In this document: piece by piece, positions 5,241-8,330 of the stretch
Layout: every line of letters starts with the position of its first letter
Numbering within the stretch: the first letter of the stretch is position 1
From: Candidatus Saccharimonadota bacterium
Lineage (GTDB): Bacteria > Patescibacteriota > Saccharimonadia > Saccharimonadales > Saccharimonadaceae
Direction: 5' to 3'
Assembly: GCA_905373315.1 (NCBI GenBank)
Contig: CAJPSL010000017.1
Coordinates: forward strand, 1 to 8,330
Length of the DNA: 8,330 nt
The notes under the pieces: generated by a model
Seen by the model: the letters and a program-made list of their open reading frames with translations, nothing else
What the model was told of the DNA's origin: nothing
Database searches by the model: none
Position numbers and translations under genes: made by a program

Positions 5241-5358
5241 ATGATCTGATTCCTATATATTTCACGGGAAAAATGGCACACATAAACCACTGACTACTTT
5301 TCACACGAAAAAGTACCCTCGAGCGAGCTTATGTGTGTATTCTCCCATGTTTATTTCT
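5241..5358 (-). promoter_or_regulatory. Structured valS mRNA leader
   Basis: The predicted valS transcript has a leader of about 118 bases, far longer than other protein leaders here. A perfect 9-bp stem joins 5329-5337 and 5277-5285 (CACACATAA with TTATGTGTG in the transcript). Inside it is a second perfect 7-bp hairpin (5309-5315 with 5295-5301, TACTTTT/AAAAGTA, 7-base loop). Outside it GGGA and TCCC can pair. After the main stem comes CCATTTTT, a possible weak attenuator. No T-box core (GGUGG...ACCGCG) is present. A 15-codon ORF (ATG at 5346-5348, stop at 5301-5303) reads MGEYTHKLARGYFFV, ending in a Val codon before the stop. The stems are seen; regulation is inferred. Confidence 0.5.
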
Positions 5359-5364
5359 GGTTAT

Positions 5365-5373
5365 AGTATACCA
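5365..5373 (-). promoter_or_regulatory. Extended -10 promoter of valS
   Basis: TGG plus TATACT on the minus strand (hexamer 5365-5370), 27 bp or more downstream of the tsaD stop. The predicted start is near 5358. No good -35. Confidence 0.72.
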
Positions 5374-5399
5374 TAGAACTGGGATTTTGGCGCCATGGC

Positions 5400-6473
5400 T
5401 TACGCTGCGTCCAGCATAGATAGACTTGGTTGAACTTCCATGTTGTATGGGTCGGCAGGCTGGTTAATGTGGGCGCGGAAATAACCGAGTGCGGCGATCA
5501 TAGCGGCATTGTCGGTGCAGAGCTGGATGGGTGCGTATTCAATGTCGATAGGCAGGGCTAGGCTTAGTTGGCGGCGCAGTTCTTGATTGGCGGCGACACC
5601 ACCAGCGATGACGACGGAAGCAGGCTGAAAATTGTCATAAGCTTTCTTGGTTTTATCGACCAGGGTTTTGATGGCAGTGTACTGGAAGCTGGCTGCCATG
5701 TTGTGTTGTAATTCGTCAGTCACCAGGGCAGGGAGCTCGTGTGAAGGAAAGGTAAAGTCTTTACCGACTTCGCGCTGCACTGTCCTCAGAACGGCTGTTT
5801 TAAGGCCAGAGAAGGAAAAGTCATACTCACCAACGAGCTTAGCGATGGGTAGATGAAAGGCCTGCGGATCACCGAGCTCAGCTGCTTTGGCGATGGCAGG
5901 GCCGCCAGGGTAGGGTAGACCGATAATTTTAGCGACTTTGTCGAACGCCTCACCGACGGCGTCATCTTGGGTTTGGCCGATGAGCTGGTAGTCGCCATGG
6001 TTACGGAACAGGACGAGCTGTGAATGTCCACCAGAGACGATAAGGGCAAGGAGAGGGAAGGTAGGTTGGTTTTTTGGCAGTGTTAAAGATAAGCTATCAG
6101 ACTGCTGGTTGATGAAATTAGCATACACATGAGCTTCTACATGATGTATTTTATACAACGGTTTGTGATGAATAATGGCGAGGGTGCGGGCAGCGAGGGT
6201 ACCAACAAGGAGCGAACCGATGAGGCCAGGAGCGTAAGTGACGGCGATGGCGTCGATATCATCCCAAGTACAGTTGGCCTCAGATAACGCCTTTTTGACA
6301 ACCGGGTTGATAACCTCCAGATGTGAACGGGCGGCAATTTCTGGAATGACGCCACCATATTCGGCATGGATATCGATTTGTGAGTTAACAACATTTGATA
6401 ATAGTAGATGACCATCTTCGACGACAGCGGCAGCTGTTTCATCACAGCTTGATTCAATTCCCAAAATCCTCAT
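5400..6473 (-). CDS. tsaD: tRNA N6-adenosine threonylcarbamoyltransferase TsaD
   Basis: 357 residues from the ATG at 6471-6473. TsaD, with TsaB and TsaE, transfers the threonylcarbamoyl group from TC-AMP (made by TsaC) to A37 of tRNAs reading ANN codons. Visible: MRILGIESSCDETAAAVV (1-18), the ASKHA phosphate-1 region; EIAARSH (45-51); the metal site HVEAH (H111, H115) within KIHHVEAHVYANF; SGGHSQL (147-153); GEAFDKVAK (174-182) with YPGG; FSGLKTAV (221-228); GGVAAN (291-296); CTDNAAMIA (319-327) with the third metal ligand D321. A GTG seven codons upstream (6492-6494) keeps the frame open but would add LYYCLV, atypical for the family, and it overlaps the -10 element, so the transcript should begin after it. 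TsaB, TsaC and TsaE are not in the window. Confidence 0.97.
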   Translation of the reverse strand: MRILGIESSCDETAAAVVEDGHLLLSNVVNSQIDIHAEYGGVIPEIAARSHLEVINPVVKKALSEANCTWDDIDAIAVTYAPGLIGSLLVGTLAARTLAIIHHKPLYKIHHVEAHVYANFINQQSDSLSLTLPKNQPTFPLLALIVSGGHSQLVLFRNHGDYQLIGQTQDDAVGEAFDKVAKIIGLPYPGGPAIAKAAELGDPQAFHLPIAKLVGEYDFSFSGLKTAVLRTVQREVGKDFTFPSHELPALVTDELQHNMAASFQYTAIKTLVDKTKKAYDNFQPASVVIAGGVAANQELRRQLSLALPIDIEYAPIQLCTDNAAMIAALGYFRAHINQPADPYNMEVQPSLSMLDAA

Positions 6474-6484
6474 AACTAGGCAAT

Positions 6485-6493
6485 AGTATAGCA
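6485..6493 (-). promoter_or_regulatory. Extended -10 promoter of tsaD
   Basis: TGC plus TATACT on the minus strand (hexamer 6485-6490), 11 bases from the ATG, predicting a leader of only about 4 bases. Its position inside the longer GTG-initiated frame is the reason to reject that longer start. Confidence 0.68.
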
Positions 6494-6538
6494 CATATTC
6501 GCCTCTGTTGTCTGGAAGTGTGAATCGGCACGCAAAAG

Positions 6539-6547
6539 TGGTATCAT
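6539..6547 (+). promoter_or_regulatory. Extended -10 promoter of the murE-like gene, leaderless geometry
   Basis: TGG plus TATCAT (6542-6547). Six bases (6548-6553) separate it from the ATG, so the predicted +1 is the A of the start codon. It is divergent from the tsaD promoter within an 80-bp gap. Confidence 0.68.
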
Positions 6548-6553
6548 GGATAT

Positions 6554-7852
6554 ATGAAACAGATTCTTGTCAAAGCAGCCAGAAGTATTTTGCCCGCTAG
6601 TGCTTTGCATGGCGTGGAGAATGGATATCGCCGAGTCAGAGTACGACTATTGAGCGCGCGGTATGGTAACCCGTCAAAAAACTTGCGAGTTATCGCAGTA
6701 ACTGGCACCAACGGGAAGACAACGACTGCCTGCTATATCAATGAGATCTTGAAGGAGGCCAAATTTAAGACAGCGATGTTCACGACGGCGTTGATCGAGG
6801 TGGCAGGGAAGGCTCAGGTTAATGATTTGAACGCAACGGTGGCTTCGACTGGCAGGATGCAGCAGTTCTTTCGTGATGCAAAAAAGGCTGATGTGGACTA
6901 TGTCGTGTTGGAAATCACGTCGCACGCGCTTGACCAGCACAAGCTTGACGGAGTGCCGATTGAGGCAGCAGTGATGACCAATTTGACACAGGATCATTTG
7001 GATTATCATAAAACCATGGAGAATTATGCAGCGGCTAAGGGTAAGCTGTTTGCACTGGAACCGCGATATATCATTTTGAACCGCGATGATGAATGGTATG
7101 ACTATTTTGATCAATTCGTTGCTGGTGAACAAAAAATGACCTACGGTAAGCATCCGGAAGCAGAGGCGCAGATTCAGCGAGTGAAGCTGTACCGCAAGGG
7201 TACTGAAGCCGATGTGATTTTGGATCATCAAACGCATTTGGAGCTGGCGACGGCGCTGCCGGGTGAATTTAATGTACACAATATGACGGCGGCGGTGACG
7301 TTAGCGTATTTGTTGGGTGTGAAATTACAAGATATCCAAGAAGGCGTGGCTAACGTCGAGGCGGTTCCTGGCAGGTTTGAGCGAGCAGTCGAGGGTGTTG
7401 GTTATGATGTAATCGTGGATTATGCACACACCCCTGATGCATTGGATAAATTATTGACAGCCGCTCGTAAGATCGCCAAGGGTCGAGTGATTTTGGTGTT
7501 TGGGGCTTGTGGGGATCGCGACAAGAGCAAGCGGCCAACTATGGGCGAAATTGCTGCCAAAAATGCCGACAGGATATTCCTAACCGACGAAGAAAGCTAC
7601 AACGAAGACCCTGATCAGATCAGGCGAATGATCTATGAAGGAATTGAACGGGCGCATGGTGACGCCAAGACGACGGAAATTCCTGACCGGCGACAGGCGA
7701 TTGAGCGGGCGCTTGGCTCTGCGCAGAAGGGTGATATGGTGCTGATCACTGGAATGGGACATGAGAAATATCGAATCGTGAATGGACAACGGCTGCCGTG
7801 GAATGATAGCCAGGTGGTACGTGAAATTTTGGGACAGGAAAAAGCAGAATAA
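6554..7852 (+). CDS. murE: MurE-type Mur ligase (UDP-MurNAc-tripeptide synthetase family), short N-terminus
   Basis: 432 residues, shorter than usual MurE (about 490). MurE adds the third stem-peptide residue to UDP-MurNAc-L-Ala-D-Glu, driven by ATP, in the cytoplasm. Seen: P-loop GTNGKTTT (51-58); EITSHALDQHKL (120-131), a MurE hallmark; TQDHLDYH (145-152); the probable carbamylated lysine in AAAKGKLF (K162); PGEFNVHNMTAA (236-247); VPGRFE (271-276); DYAHTPDAL (289-297); GACGDRDKSKRPTMG (317-331); GMGHEKY (400-406). The P-loop is near residue 51 instead of about 110, so most of domain 1, which holds the UDP end of the substrate, is missing; the first 45 residues are a basic amphipathic stretch. 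Where the DAP-adding enzymes have DNPR this one has EDPD (351-354), so DAP is not the likely amino acid; lysine or another residue is inferred. Leaderless promoter; stop codon abuts that of murF. Confidence 0.9.
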   Translation: MKQILVKAARSILPASALHGVENGYRRVRVRLLSARYGNPSKNLRVIAVTGTNGKTTTACYINEILKEAKFKTAMFTTALIEVAGKAQVNDLNATVASTGRMQQFFRDAKKADVDYVVLEITSHALDQHKLDGVPIEAAVMTNLTQDHLDYHKTMENYAAAKGKLFALEPRYIILNRDDEWYDYFDQFVAGEQKMTYGKHPEAEAQIQRVKLYRKGTEADVILDHQTHLELATALPGEFNVHNMTAAVTLAYLLGVKLQDIQEGVANVEAVPGRFERAVEGVGYDVIVDYAHTPDALDKLLTAARKIAKGRVILVFGACGDRDKSKRPTMGEIAAKNADRIFLTDEESYNEDPDQIRRMIYEGIERAHGDAKTTEIPDRRQAIERALGSAQKGDMVLITGMGHEKYRIVNGQRLPWNDSQVVREILGQEKAE

Positions 7853-8330
7853 TTAACTCAATGACTTGCCGAAAAAAGCTTGTTTTTTGCTAAGCCATTC
7901 TTTGGATTGGCGGACAAGTTTTTCGGTATCTTTCGAACTTTTGAGGAGTGGTTTGATGGCTTCTTCAAGGTAGACACCGCCTTGAGATCCTTTGAATAAT
8001 AGGATAGTGTCCTGACGGGCGAGGGATTGTAATAATTCTACAGCATCGATGGCTATATTAAACGAGGTGACAGTACAGCCGTTGTCTTGGGCAGCTGGCG
8101 CCAAGAATGTAGCTGCGTTGGATCCGACAGTGATGACGTGCGATAGCTGCGCTGGGTCGCATAGGGTACCGAGTGTGCGGTGTTCAGACGCTGTTGTATC
8201 GCCAAGCTCGTTCATATCTCCCAAGACGGCGATTTTGGTTTTGGCGGGTAATTGATAGAGTGTTTCGAGGGCTGATTTGGCAATCTCAAAACAGTAGCCC
8301 AGGAGGAATTTGCCCTATCTAGCCACAGCA
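7853..8330 (-). CDS. murF: MurF (UDP-MurNAc-tripeptide-D-Ala-D-Ala ligase), C-terminal part, frame disrupted near 8288
   Basis: The minus-strand frame from the TAA at 7853-7855 is open back to a TAG at 8315-8317. It reads SALETLYQLP, then IAVLGDMNELGD and EHRTLG, the MurF domain 3 signature, followed by LLFKGSQGGVYLEEAI and a tail LVRQSKEWLSKKQAFFG. MurF joins D-Ala-D-Ala to the UDP-MurNAc-tripeptide, the step after MurE. Upstream of about 8292 the expected family sequence (a DD-Y-N-S-S-P type motif) is found only in another frame, as LD..NSSWATV; adding one T to the four-T run (plus-strand AAAA 8288-8291) would rejoin it to FEIAKSALETL. The LD-NSS part also looks about two codons short. Either this is a sequencing or assembly error near a contig end or the gene is broken. 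The ATP-binding domain lies outside the window. Confidence 0.85.

Noticed and set aside
5241..5358. T-box riboswitch upstream of valS
   Set aside because: The conserved T-box core and a specifier loop with a Val codon in the right context are not found in the leader.
6474..6494. Longer tsaD start at GTG (6492-6494) giving seven extra residues
   Set aside because: The extension LYYCLV is unlike TsaD N-termini, and the -10 TATACT sits inside it, so the message would start after this GTG.
6674..7279. 201-codon antisense reading frame inside the murE-like gene
   Set aside because: It lies wholly opposite a clear Mur ligase, with no promoter or ribosome site and a composition typical of a shadow frame.
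1..8330. CRISPR array, insertion sequence, prophage or toxin-antitoxin/defence system
   Set aside because: No repeated spacers, terminal inverted repeats, transposase, integrase or recognisable defence genes were seen on either strand.

Overview
The window looks like a chromosomal segment of a small-genome Candidate Phyla Radiation bacterium, most likely Candidatus Saccharibacteria (TM7). The reasons are the gene types (a short MurE-like ligase lacking the usual N-terminal domain, a stand-alone TrbC/VirB2-like pilin-type membrane protein, a two-TM plus basic/beta-rich small membrane protein, an 851-residue ValRS), very short or absent 5' leaders, and the standard code with UGA used as a stop. 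The phylum assignment is inference; no marker gene was compared.

Layout. 1-181 (-): N-terminal part of rlmH, leaving the window. 232-319 (+): tRNA-Ser(CGA) with its own promoter and terminator. 422-604 (+): a small unknown gene with the only strong Shine-Dalgarno in the window and a possible +1-frame acidic tail. 661-692: two-way terminator. 705-781 (-): tRNA-Arg with the unusual anticodon GCG. 897-1394 (-): unknown two-TM membrane protein. 1427-1828 (-): pilin-like secreted/membrane protein. 1925-2017 and 2100-2189 (+): tRNA-Ser(GCU) and tRNA-Ser(UGA), each with promoter and terminator. 2332-2688 (+): unknown small exported protein behind the best sigma70-type promoter here. 2685-5240 (-): valS with a structured leader. 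5400-6473 (-): tsaD. 6554-7852 (+): murE-like ligase. 7853-8330 (-): C-terminal part of murF, frame-disrupted close to the window end.

How the genes relate. Most of the content is translation upkeep: four tRNAs, a tRNA synthetase, the t6A enzyme TsaD (tRNA-Ser(GCU), which has U36-A37, is one of its expected substrates) and the ribosome methyltransferase RlmH. The right end adds two consecutive peptidoglycan-precursor ligases, MurE and MurF, placed tail to tail with no gap. Nearly every transcription unit is monocistronic and has a recognisable promoter, usually an extended -10 (TGn + TATAMT-like). In several protein genes the -10 lies so close to the ATG that the mRNA should start at or within a few bases of the start codon.

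No mobile element, CRISPR array, phage gene or defence system was seen. The points most worth a second look are the leaderless promoter geometry, the structured valS leader with a 15-codon ORF ending in a Val codon, the tRNA-Arg(GCG), the altered MurE, and the small unknown genes.
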